From GCA-003244245 sp036266995 (GTDB lineage Bacteria; Actinomycetota; Actinomycetes; Mycobacteriales; Pseudonocardiaceae), in the NCBI GenBank assembly GCA_036266995.1, contig DATAWX010000224.1:1-64000 (forward strand): a stretch of 64,000 bases of DNA, written 5' to 3'. The translations under genes and the position numbers were made by a program. The notes under the pieces were generated by a model. The model had not been told where the DNA came from. It searched no databases and saw only the letters and a program-made list of their open reading frames with translations. Below are positions 32,108-41,778 of the stretch, in pieces (the stretch's first letter is position 1; the number at the start of each line of letters is the position of its first letter).

Positions 32108-35100
32108 TCAGGCGCGAAGCCGCAGTCCTCGGGGCGTGGCGCGGAACCCGGCGTCCCGCAGCAGTTCGGCCAGCGCGGAACCCAGCGCCGCCTCACCGTC
32201 GGCGCGCTCCACGGACAACGAACCAAGCCAGCCCTGGTGGACAGCACCGGCCAGCGCGTGTACCGCGGCGCGCAAGACGCCGGTGTCCTCGGTGAACGAC
32301 AGGAGTGACCGGCCGCCGCGTTCGACGTAGAGCACGGCGGCACCGTCTACCAGGACGGCCAGCGCGCCGGCCTTGCGCCCAGGTCGGTGCCGTAAGTCAC
32401 CCACGGTGGGCGGCCACGGCAGAGCTGCCCCGTAGGGCTGGGCGGGGTCGGTGGCGGCCAGGACCACCGTTGCGGTGCTGCCTTCGCTGGGCTGGCCCAC
32501 GGCGCGAAGCCGGTCGATGGCGCCGGGGACGGCGAACTGCGCGGCCCCGAGTCCCTCGACGACGTACCCGCGTCGGCACCGGCCGGACTCCTCCATCGCC
32601 CGCAGAACCTTGTAGACGCCGGCGAAGCCACCAGTGACGCGCTCGGTGTCCAGTGCTCCTCTGGTGAGGACGCCGTGGCGCTCGAGGAACGTCTCCGCCC
32701 GGGCATGCGCCCGGCGGGTCGGGTCGGGCCGCTGGGTTGCCGGTGTTTGGTGCCCCGGCGGTGGTAGTACCGGCATCGGTGACAGCGACCAGCGTCCCGC
32801 GGCCGTGGGTGGACCGGCGCGGGACGGCATCGGTGCCCGACCTGCGCGCATCCGTGCGTATCTACCGCGTGGTGCGGACCGGCGTGGCCGGTGCGCGGCC
32901 GAGCGGCCGGACACTAGGACCCGTAGCGGCGCCAGCGAATCATTGGTCATCAACCCGGCCCACACCAGGTCCCACACCGCCGCGACGACGTCGGCGTCAC
33001 TGGGTGCCGGTTCACCGTCGGTGAGCAGATGCTGAGCGCTCCGATCGGCCAGTTGCCGGAAGAACAGCGCGCCACCCTCAACCGGGCCACCAGCGGGGTC
33101 CCAACCCACAGCGCGCAGGACGCCTCGTTGTATGGGCGTGAGCGCAAGCTGCTCATCGAGGTCCGGCAGCACCAGGTCAGCCAGGTCGGTAGGAGCGAGC
33201 GCGATCCACCCGTCGCCACCAGGCAGTGACCCGCAGCCGATCCAGGTCACCTCGCCGGAAATGGTGAGCTCGTCGAGCAGGGCGGGGGAGTAGCCGGGCA
33301 GCCTGGCTGGGAGTAGCAGCGATTCCAGAGCGCTGGCCGGCACCGCTGCTCCAGCCAGCTGCTCCACGGCGCCGAGCACGTCCTCCGGGGTCGGTGCGCT
33401 GCGCAGCCGGCGTGTCAGACCTGACCCGTCACGCCCGGTGTTCGACCCAGGGTCCCAGGACGCGATGCCGTGCCAGGCGGGCATGAACCGGCCCAGGGCG
33501 GCCTGCTCGACTGGTTCCACCTCGGCCCGCAACCGGGCCAACGACGCTCGCCGCAACCGCCGGAGCACCTCGGTATGGCAGTACTCCGTGCCCCCGCCGC
33601 CAAGGTCAACGGGACGCAGCTCGCCCCGCACCAGGGTGCTGGTCCTGGTCATCCGATCCAAGACCGCGACCACCACGGCGACCCCGAGTCCGAAGCGAGC
33701 TGCTGCTGCGGTTGCGGTAAACGGCCCGCGTGTTCTGGCATAGCGCAGCAGAAGATCCCCGAGCGGGTCGGCCACCGGCTCGGTGAATACCTCTGGAACT
33801 CCTACCGGTAGGGCCACGCCCAGCGCGTCGCGCACCCGCCCGGCGTCCTCGATCGCGATCCAGCGGGCCTCTCCGGAGATCCGCACGGCAATCGCCCGAC
33901 GGGCCGAGCCGAGCTCGGCGAGCCACTGTGGGGCGACCCCGCGCTGCGCGGCCTCGGCCTCGGTGAGATCGCCCAGCGCGCGCAACAAGTCGGCGGTGCT
34001 CTCGACGTCCCGGGCGTGGCGGTCGGGGTCGATGCGCTGCAGCTGTGCCTCGAGCTCGACGAGTACCGCGGGGTCGAGCAGCTCCCGGATCGCCTCGGAA
34101 CCCAGCAGCTCCGCCAACAGGGTCGAGTCCAGCGCGAGCGCCGCGGCTTTGCGCTCGGCCAGCGGAGCGTCGAGCTCGTAGAGGAACATCCCCACGTAAC
34201 CGAACAGCAGGCTGCGGGCAAAGGGTGACGGCGATGGGGTGGCGATCTCGACCACCCGCACCCGGCGAGCCCGCACCTCCGACATCAGCTCGCGCAGCCC
34301 GGGTAGGTCATAGACGTCCTGCAGACACTCGCGCATCGCCTCCAGCACCACCGGGAACTGCTCGTACTTCGACGCGACGGTGAGCAGTTGGGCTGAGCGC
34401 TGCCGCTGCTGCCACAGTGGAGTGCGACGCCTCGGGTCCCGGCGGGGCAGCAGCAGCGACCGCGCGGCGCACTCCCGGAACCGGGAGGCGAACAGCGCCG
34501 AACCACCCACCTCGGCGACTACCAACTGCTCGACCTCGTCCGGGTCGAGCAGCACGTCCTCGACAGTGGGCAGCACCTCGGCGCCGTCGGCATCCAGGGC
34601 GTCGGGTAGCCGTAGCACGATCCCGTCATCCGCGCTGGCCACCTGCGCCTCGACGCCGCGCCGTTCCCGCAGCCGGGCCCCGATGGCCAGCGCCCACGGC
34701 CCGTTGACCTGCGCGCCGAACGGGGAGTGCACCACCATCCGCCAGTCGCCCAGCTCGTCGCGGAACCGCTCCACCACAACGGTCCGGTCGTCGGGTACGT
34801 GCCCGGTGGCCTCGCGCTGCTCGTGCAGGTAGGACAGCAGGTTGTCAGCCGCCCAGGCGTCGAGCCCGGCTGCCTCGATGCGGTTGCGGGCCGCGTCGGA
34901 TCCGGCGCCGCTCAGCTCGCGGACGAATGCGCCCAGCGCCCGCCCCAACTCCAGGGGCCGACCCGGCGCGTCGCCCTTCCAGAATGGCATCCGGGCCGGT
35001 TCACCGGGGACCGGCAACGCGATCACCCGGTCGTGGGTGATGTCGAGGATCTTCCACGAGGTGGAACCGAGCAGGAATGTGTCACCCACTCGGGACTCGT

Positions 35101-36775
35101 AGACCATCTCCTCGTCGAGCTCACCGACCCGCGAGCCCGCGCCGTCGGCACCGCCGGGGGTCATCACGGTGAACATCCCCCGATCCGGGATGGTGCCGCC
35201 GGAGGTGACCGCTAGCCGCTGCGCTCCCGGCCGCCCGCGCAGCTCGTCGCTGACCCGGTCCCAGACGATCCGGGGACGCAGCTCGCCGAACTCCTCCGAT
35301 GGGTAACGCCCGGCAAGCATGTCCAGGACTGCGTGCAGCGCCGAATCGGGTAGTGCCAAGTACGGCGCAGCCCGGCGGACCAGGGCGGCGAGATTGTCGA
35401 CGGTCCACGGATCCAGCGCGACCATGGCCACCACGTGTTGAGCCAGCACGTCGAGCGGGTTGCGGGGGTAGCGCAGCGCTTCGATCGCCCCGCCGGCCAT
35501 CCGTTCCGCGATCACCGCGCAGGAGACGAGGTCGCCGCGGAACTTCGGAAAAACCACGCCACGGGACACCGCCCCCACCTGGTGCCCGCCCCGGCCGATC
35601 CGTTGCAGGCCCGACGCCACCGTCGGGGGCGCCTCGATCTGCACGACCAGGTCCACCGCGCCCATGTCGATGCCGAGCTCGAGGGAGGAGGTGGCGACCA
35701 CGCAGGACAACCGGCCGGACTTCAGCTCCTCCTCGACCAGGGTTCGCTGCTCGCGTGCCATCGAGCCGTGGTGCGCCTTGGCAATCACTTCGGGGGCGCC
35801 GCCGGCGCGCCCGGCTTGGCCCATCAGCTCGGCCGGCATCCGGTCTCCTGGCGCTGGAGGTTCCTCGGCGGCGAGCTCGTTGAGCCGGGAGGTGAGCCGT
35901 TCGGCCAGCCGGCGTGAGTTGGCGAACACGATCGTCGAGCGGTGGGCCCGCACCAGCTCCAGGACTCGCTGCTCCACCGCCGGCCAGATCGAGGCACGGT
36001 GCTCCGTCGGCCCGTCAGCCCCCTCGATCAGCTCGCCCAGTGCTGACATATCCGGTATCGGGACCTGCACCGAGACCTCGATCGTCTTGGCCGACGCCGG
36101 CTGCACCACGCGAACCTGTCGGCTACCGGCAAGGAAAGCGCTGACCTCCTCGACGGGACGCACCGTGGCGGAAAGTCCGATTCGTTGGGCGGGTTTTTCC
36201 AGCAGGCAGTCCAGGCGTTCTAAGGACAGCGCGAGGTGCGCGCCGCGTTTGGTGGCGGCCACCGCGTGCACCTCGTCGACGATCACAGTGTGGACTCCGC
36301 GCAGCGCCTCCCTGGCCGCCGACGTCAAGAGCAGGAACAGTGACTCCGGGGTGGTGACGAGCACGTCGGTCGGGGTCCGGGCGAAGGCGCGGCGCTGATC
36401 GGCCGGGGTGTCGCCGGTGCGCATTCCCACCCGAATGTCCGGCCTTGGCAGGCCCAGCCGGTGCGCAGCCTGCCGGATACCGGCCAGTGGGGAACGCAGG
36501 TTGCGCTCGACGTCCACCGCCAGCGCCTTCAACGGCGAGATGTAGAGCACCCGGCAACGCCTCATTGGCTCGTCTGGCGGCCCGGATACGACCAGCCGAT
36601 CCAACGCCCAGAGGAACGCCGCGAGTGTCTTGCCCGATCCGGTAGGGGCGACGACCAGCGCGTGCTCGCCCGCGGCCGCCGCCCGCCACGCGCCCTCCTG
36701 GGCGGGGGTAGGCGCGGCGAACGCCCCCGCGAACCAATCCCGGGTGGCGGGGGAGAAGAGGTCGAGCACATCCAC
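32108..36775 (-). CDS. lhr: ATP-dependent helicase Lhr
   Basis: A large superfamily 2 helicase of 1555 residues. Walker A VVAPTGSGKTLAAFLWALD is near residue 40, the DEVH box VIVDEVHAV follows, and motif VI appears as QRIGRGGHQVG. The long C-terminal extension and length are those of bacterial Lhr, a 3'-5' DNA/RNA helicase linked to DNA repair. The GTG start at 36775 is followed by DVLDLFSPATRDWF. A low-complexity Arg/Pro linker near residues 1310-1380 separates the core from the last C-terminal part. Confidence 0.92.
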   Translation of the reverse strand: MDVLDLFSPATRDWFAGAFAAPTPAQEGAWRAAAAGEHALVVAPTGSGKTLAAFLWALDRLVVSGPPDEPMRRCRVLYISPLKALAVDVERNLRSPLAGIRQAAHRLGLPRPDIRVGMRTGDTPADQRRAFARTPTDVLVTTPESLFLLLTSAAREALRGVHTVIVDEVHAVAATKRGAHLALSLERLDCLLEKPAQRIGLSATVRPVEEVSAFLAGSRQVRVVQPASAKTIEVSVQVPIPDMSALGELIEGADGPTEHRASIWPAVEQRVLELVRAHRSTIVFANSRRLAERLTSRLNELAAEEPPAPGDRMPAELMGQAGRAGGAPEVIAKAHHGSMAREQRTLVEEELKSGRLSCVVATSSLELGIDMGAVDLVVQIEAPPTVASGLQRIGRGGHQVGAVSRGVVFPKFRGDLVSCAVIAERMAGGAIEALRYPRNPLDVLAQHVVAMVALDPWTVDNLAALVRRAAPYLALPDSALHAVLDMLAGRYPSEEFGELRPRIVWDRVSDELRGRPGAQRLAVTSGGTIPDRGMFTVMTPGGADGAGSRVGELDEEMVYESRVGDTFLLGSTSWKILDITHDRVIALPVPGEPARMPFWKGDAPGRPLELGRALGAFVRELSGAGSDAARNRIEAAGLDAWAADNLLSYLHEQREATGHVPDDRTVVVERFRDELGDWRMVVHSPFGAQVNGPWALAIGARLRERRGVEAQVASADDGIVLRLPDALDADGAEVLPTVEDVLLDPDEVEQLVVAEVGGSALFASRFRECAARSLLLPRRDPRRRTPLWQQRQRSAQLLTVASKYEQFPVVLEAMRECLQDVYDLPGLRELMSEVRARRVRVVEIATPSPSPFARSLLFGYVGMFLYELDAPLAERKAAALALDSTLLAELLGSEAIRELLDPAVLVELEAQLQRIDPDRHARDVESTADLLRALGDLTEAEAAQRGVAPQWLAELGSARRAIAVRISGEARWIAIEDAGRVRDALGVALPVGVPEVFTEPVADPLGDLLLRYARTRGPFTATAAAARFGLGVAVVVAVLDRMTRTSTLVRGELRPVDLGGGGTEYCHTEVLRRLRRASLARLRAEVEPVEQAALGRFMPAWHGIASWDPGSNTGRDGSGLTRRLRSAPTPEDVLGAVEQLAGAAVPASALESLLLPARLPGYSPALLDELTISGEVTWIGCGSLPGGDGWIALAPTDLADLVLPDLDEQLALTPIQRGVLRAVGWDPAGGPVEGGALFFRQLADRSAQHLLTDGEPAPSDADVVAAVWDLVWAGLMTNDSLAPLRVLVSGRSAAHRPRRSAPRGRYARMRAGRAPMPSRAGPPTAAGRWSLSPMPVLPPPGHQTPATQRPDPTRRAHARAETFLERHGVLTRGALDTERVTGGFAGVYKVLRAMEESGRCRRGYVVEGLGAAQFAVPGAIDRLRAVGQPSEGSTATVVLAATDPAQPYGAALPWPPTVGDLRHRPGRKAGALAVLVDGAAVLYVERGGRSLLSFTEDTGVLRAAVHALAGAVHQGWLGSLSVERADGEAALGSALAELLRDAGFRATPRGLRLRA

Positions 36776-37131
36776 ACCACCATCATGGACCGCTGCACCG
36801 ACAGTTCAGGGAGACTCGGTGTTCTCCAGGGGCGGAGGCAGCTGAACCGGCGTGTGTGCGCCCATATGTCGACGCCGCCAGGGGCTTGTGCGCCCGGACG
36901 TGATCGGCCGACGGTGTGCCTGGGCGGAATCTAGCGCAACTTCGTTCCAAGGATGTGGTGCCAGCTCATTATTGGTTGTGACGCTCCGGCATAAGCGGTT
37001 ACGCGAGCTCGTGCTGGACATGCTCACGAACTCGACATTGATGCCGTGACCGGTGTCACAGAAGAACGACGAGCCCGATCCGTTGGGCCGTCGTCACTCT
37101 CCGTGACCTCAGGCAAAGGACTGTCGTCGCG

Positions 37132-37190
37132 TACGAGTGTGCCGCTGTGGGCAACTTTCCGCCAAAGTTGCCCACAGCGGCACACTCGTA
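37132..37190. repeat. 27-bp perfect inverted repeat with 5-nt loop
   Basis: The arms 37132-37158 and 37164-37190 are perfect reverse complements around CCGCC. Each arm contains GTGTGCCGCTGTGGGC. It lies in the otherwise nearly empty 36776-37427 gap, upstream of lhr and about 240 bp beyond the 3' end of the dehydrogenase gene. There is no T-run, so a simple intrinsic terminator is unlikely. It could be a REP-like or MITE-like element or a structured RNA. The rest of 36776-37131 holds nothing I recognise. Confidence 0.9.
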
Positions 37191-37230
37191 GCAGAACAGA
37201 CCGCCTTTTCTAGGGGCTGGTGGGATTAGT

Positions 37231-37427
37231 GTGCTCTACGGCGTGACCACCATCGAGATCGATGTCACGTTCGCACAGCAAGCCCGCGCCAGCCTAAACG
37301 GTCCGCCCAGTCCGCCAGTATGGTCCACGGAGGTTGTGGGAGGAGATCGAGCAGGCACACGCCTGGTAGATCAAGCACGGTCGGCCGACCTATACCCGGC
37401 TCGGAAGCGTCAGAGCGTTCGAAGCAA
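37231..37427 (+). pseudogene. Remnant of a PIMT-like (FxLD-type) methyltransferase
   Basis: Reading from 37231 gives VTTIEIDVTFAQQARASLNG, like motif II of protein-isoaspartate-type methyltransferases (VTTxEIDxxxAxxARxxL). About 100 bp later another frame gives LWEEIEQAHAW, a stop codon, and IKHGRPTYTRLG, like their C-terminus. The central region is missing, so this is a decayed gene with an internal deletion. The call rests on short matches by eye. Confidence 0.35.
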
Positions 37428-38516
37428 CTACTTCCGCAGGGCGGCGCGGCCGTCGACGAGGATCGTGCGGAGGCGACCTACGTCGGCGATCCGTCGCTCG
37501 GCGAGGTGATCGGCCGCGACGGCAGGCGGCACGCCGTCGCGTTGAGCCAGCTCGAAGATCGCCCGGGTGGTGTCGAAAATCTTCGCCACCCGGGCCTTCG
37601 CCCGCTGGAAGTCGAAGCCCTCGATCTCGTCGGCGACCTGAACGACTCCACCGGCGTTCACCACATAGTCGGGTGCGTAGAGGATGCCCCGCGCGTCGAG
37701 AACCTTTTCCACACCGGGGTGTTCCAGCTGGTTGTTGGCTCCGCCGCAGACGACCTTGGCGCGCAGCGCGGCCACGGTGGGGTCGTCCAGCGCGGAGCCG
37801 AGCGCGCACGGGGCGTACACGTCGATCGGCTGCCGCACCAGCGCCGCGGTGTTCGGCGCCACCACCACCTCGGGGTATGCGGCGCGGACCCGCTCGATCG
37901 CCTGTGCACTGATGTCAGCCACGATCACCTCTGCGCCGTCGGCGAGCAGGTGGTCAACGAGGTGGCGCCCAACCTTGCCGACCCCGGACACGCCCACCCG
38001 ACGTCCGGACAGTGTGGGCGCACCCCAGACGTGCTCGGCGGCCGCGCGCATGCCCTGAAAGACACCGAAGGCGGTCAGGATCGAGGAATCCCCGGCGCCG
38101 CCGTGCGCCGACGATCGTCCGGTGACGAACTCCGACTCCCTGGCGACGATGTCCATGTCCTCGACGTAGGTGCCGACGTCACACGCGGTGACGTAGCGCC
38201 CGCCCAGCGACTGCACGAAGCGCCCATAAGCGCGCAGCAGCACCTCGGTCTTGTCCCGGGCCGGATCGCCGAGGATGACGGCCTTGCCACCGCCGTGGTC
38301 CAACCCGGCGAGTGCGTTCTTGTAGGACATCGCGTTGGACAGGTGCAGCACGTCGGCGAGGGCGTCTTCCTCGCTGGGGTAAGGGTGAAACCGGGTTCCA
38401 CCCAGCGCCGGCCCGAGCGCGGTGGAGTGGATGGCGATGATGGCGCGCAGGCCCGAAGGCTCGTCGCGGCAGAATACGATCTGCTCATGGTTGCCGGATC
38501 GGAACACGTCGGTCAC
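37428..38516 (-). CDS. Leucine/valine (Glu/Leu/Phe/Val) dehydrogenase
   Basis: An oxidative-deaminating amino acid dehydrogenase of 362 residues. Catalytic-site segments are ALGGTRFHPY, MSYKNALAGLDHGGGKAVI (two lysines) and a Rossmann motif VSGVGKVGRHLVDHL; the substrate pocket segment PCALGSALDD is present. Length suits leucine or valine dehydrogenase. It catalyses the NAD-linked conversion of branched-chain amino acids to keto acids. It is divergent from namH. Confidence 0.85.
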   Translation of the reverse strand: MTDVFRSGNHEQIVFCRDEPSGLRAIIAIHSTALGPALGGTRFHPYPSEEDALADVLHLSNAMSYKNALAGLDHGGGKAVILGDPARDKTEVLLRAYGRFVQSLGGRYVTACDVGTYVEDMDIVARESEFVTGRSSAHGGAGDSSILTAFGVFQGMRAAAEHVWGAPTLSGRRVGVSGVGKVGRHLVDHLLADGAEVIVADISAQAIERVRAAYPEVVVAPNTAALVRQPIDVYAPCALGSALDDPTVAALRAKVVCGGANNQLEHPGVEKVLDARGILYAPDYVVNAGGVVQVADEIEGFDFQRAKARVAKIFDTTRAIFELAQRDGVPPAVAADHLAERRIADVGRLRTILVDGRAALRK

Positions 38517-38638
38517 GGTGGTGGGCCCCTCCCGCTCGGTGTCGCGCGCTGCTCTGCGCAGCGTATGCCTGCGCCGGTCGCATCAGGCGCGGACGGCTGA
38601 TGGCACCATCTGGCGGGTACGCCGTGAAGGGAGAGCGC

Positions 38639-40195
38639 ATGCGGGTGACCGGACTGGGCCACGCCGGGCTGTTCATCGAGACGGCTGCCGGCAGTGTCCT
38701 TTGCGACCCCTGGGTGACCCCCGCTTTCTTCGGCTCGTGGTTCCCCTTCCCGGACAACAGCGACCTGGACTGGGACTGCCTCGGGCAGGCCGATTACCTC
38801 TACGTCTCACACCTGCACCGCGACCATTTCGACGACCAGCTACTGCGCCGGCACGTGCGCAAGGACATCACGGTGCTGCTCCCGGACTATCCGACCGACG
38901 AGCTGGAGCGTGAGCTCGCAGCCGTCGGGTTCCGGACCTTTCTGCGCACGCAGTCAGGTGTCGCGGTGCACCGCGACGGGTTGCGCATCATGATCACTTC
39001 ACTGACCGGGCCCAGTGACGGCCCGATCGGTGACTCCGCGCTGTCCCTGGACGACGGTCGCACCGTGATCCTCAACCAGAACGACGCCCACCCGCTGGAC
39101 GTCGAGCAGCTCCGGGCCTTCGGCGAGGTGCACGGGTACTTCACCCAGTTCTCCGGCGCGATCTGGTGGCCGATGGTCTACGACCTGCCCGACGGCGCGC
39201 GCACAGAGTTCGCCCGTCGCAAGCGGGCCGGGCAGACCGACCGGGCGCTGCGTTACATCGACGCCGTGGGTGCCGCGCACGTGTTTCCCACCGCAGGCCC
39301 ACCGTGCTTCCTCGACGAGGAGCTCTTCGAGCACAACGGTGTCGGCCGCGACGGGGACAGCATCTTCACCGATCAGCGCGAGTTTCTGGCCGAGTTGTGC
39401 TCGGCGCTTCCTGACGTGTCAGCGCACCTGCTACTTCCGGGAAGTGTCGCGGAGCTCGACGGGTCGCACTGCGAGCTCAGCCACCAGCACTCGACAGCTG
39501 AGATCGAACACATCTTCGGCGAGAAAACCGCCTACCTGCGCGAATACCAGGCCCGCGCGCAGCCGGCTCTGGCCTGGGAGCGGGCCAGTCGGGCGTCGGT
39601 CCCTGCTGACCTGCTTGAGCAGCTCAAACAGTGGTGGGAGCCGCTGCTCGAGCGGGCCGAGAACATCTGCACAGGAGTCGGCGGCCCCGTTCGCCTGGAC
39701 GTCGGCAATCGCCCGCTGGTGATCGACTTCATCGCTCGGGAAGTGCGTGAGTTCGCCGGTGAGCACTGCCGTTACCGGCTGTCCATCTCGGCGGATCTGG
39801 TCGCCACCAACCTGGCCCGCCGCGAGGTGGACTGGTCGAACAGTCTGTTCTTGTCCCTGCGGTTTCGGGCCAGCCGGGTCGGCCAGTACAACGAGTTCGT
39901 CTATATCTTCTTCAAGTGCCTGTCCCAGGAGCGCATCGACTACGTCGAGAACTGGTACGACGAGTGCAACGACGATGGCGCGGACGTGGATCTGGACGGC
40001 TGGCGGGTGCAACGCCGCTGCCCGCACCTCCGCGCCGACCTGGCGAAGTTCGGCAGCATCTCCGGTGGGACCCTCACCTGCGCCCTGCACGGCTGGCGCT
40101 TCGACCTCGCCACGGGTCGCTGCCTGACCGCGGCCGGGCACCCGATTCGCGCCATGCCGGTCACCGCCGCCGCTGCTGCCACCACCAGCGGATAA
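38639..40195 (+). CDS. namH: UDP-N-acetylmuramic acid hydroxylase-like Rieske/MBL protein
   Basis: A 518-residue protein with an N-terminal metallo-beta-lactamase fold (canonical YVSHLHRDHFDD) and a C-terminal Rieske site (CPHLRADLAKFG ... CALHGWRFD). This combination and length match mycobacterial NamH (Rv3818), which hydroxylates UDP-MurNAc to give N-glycolyl muramic acid in the cell wall. AAGGGAG precedes the ATG at 38639. It predicts N-glycolylated peptidoglycan in this organism. Confidence 0.8.
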   Translation: MRVTGLGHAGLFIETAAGSVLCDPWVTPAFFGSWFPFPDNSDLDWDCLGQADYLYVSHLHRDHFDDQLLRRHVRKDITVLLPDYPTDELERELAAVGFRTFLRTQSGVAVHRDGLRIMITSLTGPSDGPIGDSALSLDDGRTVILNQNDAHPLDVEQLRAFGEVHGYFTQFSGAIWWPMVYDLPDGARTEFARRKRAGQTDRALRYIDAVGAAHVFPTAGPPCFLDEELFEHNGVGRDGDSIFTDQREFLAELCSALPDVSAHLLLPGSVAELDGSHCELSHQHSTAEIEHIFGEKTAYLREYQARAQPALAWERASRASVPADLLEQLKQWWEPLLERAENICTGVGGPVRLDVGNRPLVIDFIAREVREFAGEHCRYRLSISADLVATNLARREVDWSNSLFLSLRFRASRVGQYNEFVYIFFKCLSQERIDYVENWYDECNDDGADVDLDGWRVQRRCPHLRADLAKFGSISGGTLTCALHGWRFDLATGRCLTAAGHPIRAMPVTAAAAATTSG

Positions 40196-40298
40196 GCACC
40201 ACCAGCGCGCAGAGCAGGCCGAACAGCATCACCAGCTGGCCGGTGGTAGAGGACAGTCCAGTCGGGTCGCCCGGTGTGAGAACTCCCAGGACGAGCAC
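40161..40298 (-). CDS. Small single-pass membrane protein (about 45 residues)
   Basis: A short frame starting at GTG 40298 reads LVLGVLTPGDPTGLSSTTG, followed by a helix LVMLFGLLCALVVLIRWWW and a basic end QQRRR. The tryptophan/arginine membrane-exit pattern looks like a true small membrane protein. It overlaps the last 35 bp of namH on the opposite strand. A GAGGG touches the start codon, so the start is uncertain. Confidence 0.45.
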   Translation of the reverse strand: MLVLGVLTPGDPTGLSSTTGQLVMLFGLLCALVVLIRWWWQQRRR

Positions 40299-40338
40299 CC
40301 CCTCACGATAGCCGCAACCAGGTCCCTAACCTGGACAG

Positions 40339-40533
40339 ATGCGGATAACCCACCTCCGGCAGCGGATGGACGAGGAATTCGGCCCGGCCAGGGCAGCCGC
40401 ACTAGCCCATGATCATGTGTTCGCCGAGCTCGGTGGTCGGACGGTGAACGCAGCGGTGGAGGCGGGGGTTGACACCAAGCGGGTGTGGGCCGTGGTGTGC
40501 GCCGCATTCGACGTCCCCGAGGGGCGGCGCTGA
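40339..40533 (+). CDS. DUF3046 family protein
   Basis: A 64-residue protein beginning RITHLRQRMDEEFGPA and containing LAHDHVFAELGGRT. It belongs to DUF3046, which is regularly found just before recA in actinobacteria. Function unknown. It is about 200 bp upstream of recA; the recA SOS box lies between the two genes. Confidence 0.85.
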   Translation: MRITHLRQRMDEEFGPARAAALAHDHVFAELGGRTVNAAVEAGVDTKRVWAVVCAAFDVPEGRR

Positions 40534-40599
40534 CCGCTCACCTACATCCCGGTGCCGGTGGGCGCGGCAGTCTCGCACACCGGCGTGTCGTTCCCGACG

Positions 40600-40615
40600 T
40601 CGAACAGGTGTTCGC
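40600..40615. promoter_or_regulatory. LexA-binding SOS box of recA
   Basis: TCGAACAGGTGTTCGC matches the SOS consensus except the last base. It lies 122 bp before the recA ATG and after the DUF3046 gene, the usual position for actinobacterial recA control. Confidence 0.85.
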
Positions 40616-40737
40616 TTAGGATTTGTCCACAGCCGGAGCCCTGTCCACAGATCCGGCGTGAGTCGCCGCGAAGTGTCAGACCTATCGCTTAGCGTCGGCG
40701 CGACCCAGACGAACCGATCAGCGAGGTGGACCGTCAG

Positions 40738-41778
40738 ATGGCACCAGGACTGGACCGGGAGAAGGCGCTCGAGATCGCCTTGGCCCAGATCGAGAAGCAG
40801 CACGGCAAGGGCTCGGTGATGCGCCTCGGCGAGGAGGGTCGCGCGCCCATCGAGGTGATCCCAACCGGCTCCATCGCCTTGGACGTGGCATTGGGCATCG
40901 GTGGCCTGCCCCGAGGTCGGGTGATCGAGGTGTACGGCCCGGAATCCTCCGGAAAGACGACGGTTGCGCTGCACGCCGTGGCCAACGCCCAGCGGGCCGG
41001 CGGGATCGCCGCGTTCATCGACGCCGAGCATGCGCTGGACCCCGACTACGCGAAAGCGCTCGGCGTGGACACCGACGCCCTGCTGGTCTCCCAACCCGAC
41101 ACCGGGGAGCAGGCACTGGAGATCACCGACATGCTGATCCGCTCCGGCGCGCTCGACGTCGTGGTGATCGACTCGGTGGCGGCCCTGGTGCCACGGGCGG
41201 AGATCGAGGGCGAGATGGGTGACTCGCACGTCGGCCTGCAGGCCCGGCTGATGAGCCAGGCGCTGCGAAAGATCACCGGTGCGCTGAGCAACTCGGGTAC
41301 CACCGCGATCTTCATCAACCAGCTCCGGGAGAAGATCGGGGTCTTCTTCGGTTCCCCGGAGACCACCACCGGCGGCAAGGCGCTGAAGTTCTACGCCTCG
41401 ATACGGCTGGATATCCGTCGGATCGAGACGCTCAAGGACGGCTCGGACGCGGTAGGCAACCGGACCCGCGTCAAAGTGGTGAAGAATAAATGTTCGCCTC
41501 CTTTCAAACAAGCGGAATTCGATATCCTGTACGGCCACGGAATCAGTCGGGAGGGTTCGCTGATCGACATGGGCGTGGAGCAGGGAATCGTTCGCAAGTC
41601 GGGCGCCTGGTACACCTATGAGGGCGACCAGTTGGGTCAGGGCAAGGAGAACGCGCGCAAGTTCCTCGCCGACAACCCCGACATGGCTGCCGAAATAGAG
41701 AAGCGGATCAAGGACAAGCTCGGCATCGGGGCGAAGTTGGACGATGACCAGACCGTGCCGGCCCCGGTGGACTTCTGA
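40738..41778 (+). CDS. recA: Recombinase RecA
   Basis: RecA of 346 residues: P-loop GPESSGKT at 67-74, VVVIDSVAALVPRAEIEGE with Walker B, and the DNA-binding loop region TGALSNSGTTAIFINQLREK. It drives homologous recombination and LexA self-cleavage. There is no intein. I prefer the ATG at 40738 (MAPGLDREKAL); an in-frame GTG at 40726 is possible. The stop overlaps recX (TGATG). Confidence 0.97.
   Translation: MAPGLDREKALEIALAQIEKQHGKGSVMRLGEEGRAPIEVIPTGSIALDVALGIGGLPRGRVIEVYGPESSGKTTVALHAVANAQRAGGIAAFIDAEHALDPDYAKALGVDTDALLVSQPDTGEQALEITDMLIRSGALDVVVIDSVAALVPRAEIEGEMGDSHVGLQARLMSQALRKITGALSNSGTTAIFINQLREKIGVFFGSPETTTGGKALKFYASIRLDIRRIETLKDGSDAVGNRTRVKVVKNKCSPPFKQAEFDILYGHGISREGSLIDMGVEQGIVRKSGAWYTYEGDQLGQGKENARKFLADNPDMAAEIEKRIKDKLGIGAKLDDDQTVPAPVDF

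Noticed and set aside
40738..41778. Intein in recA, as in some mycobacteria
   Set aside because: The RecA sequence is continuous and of normal length.
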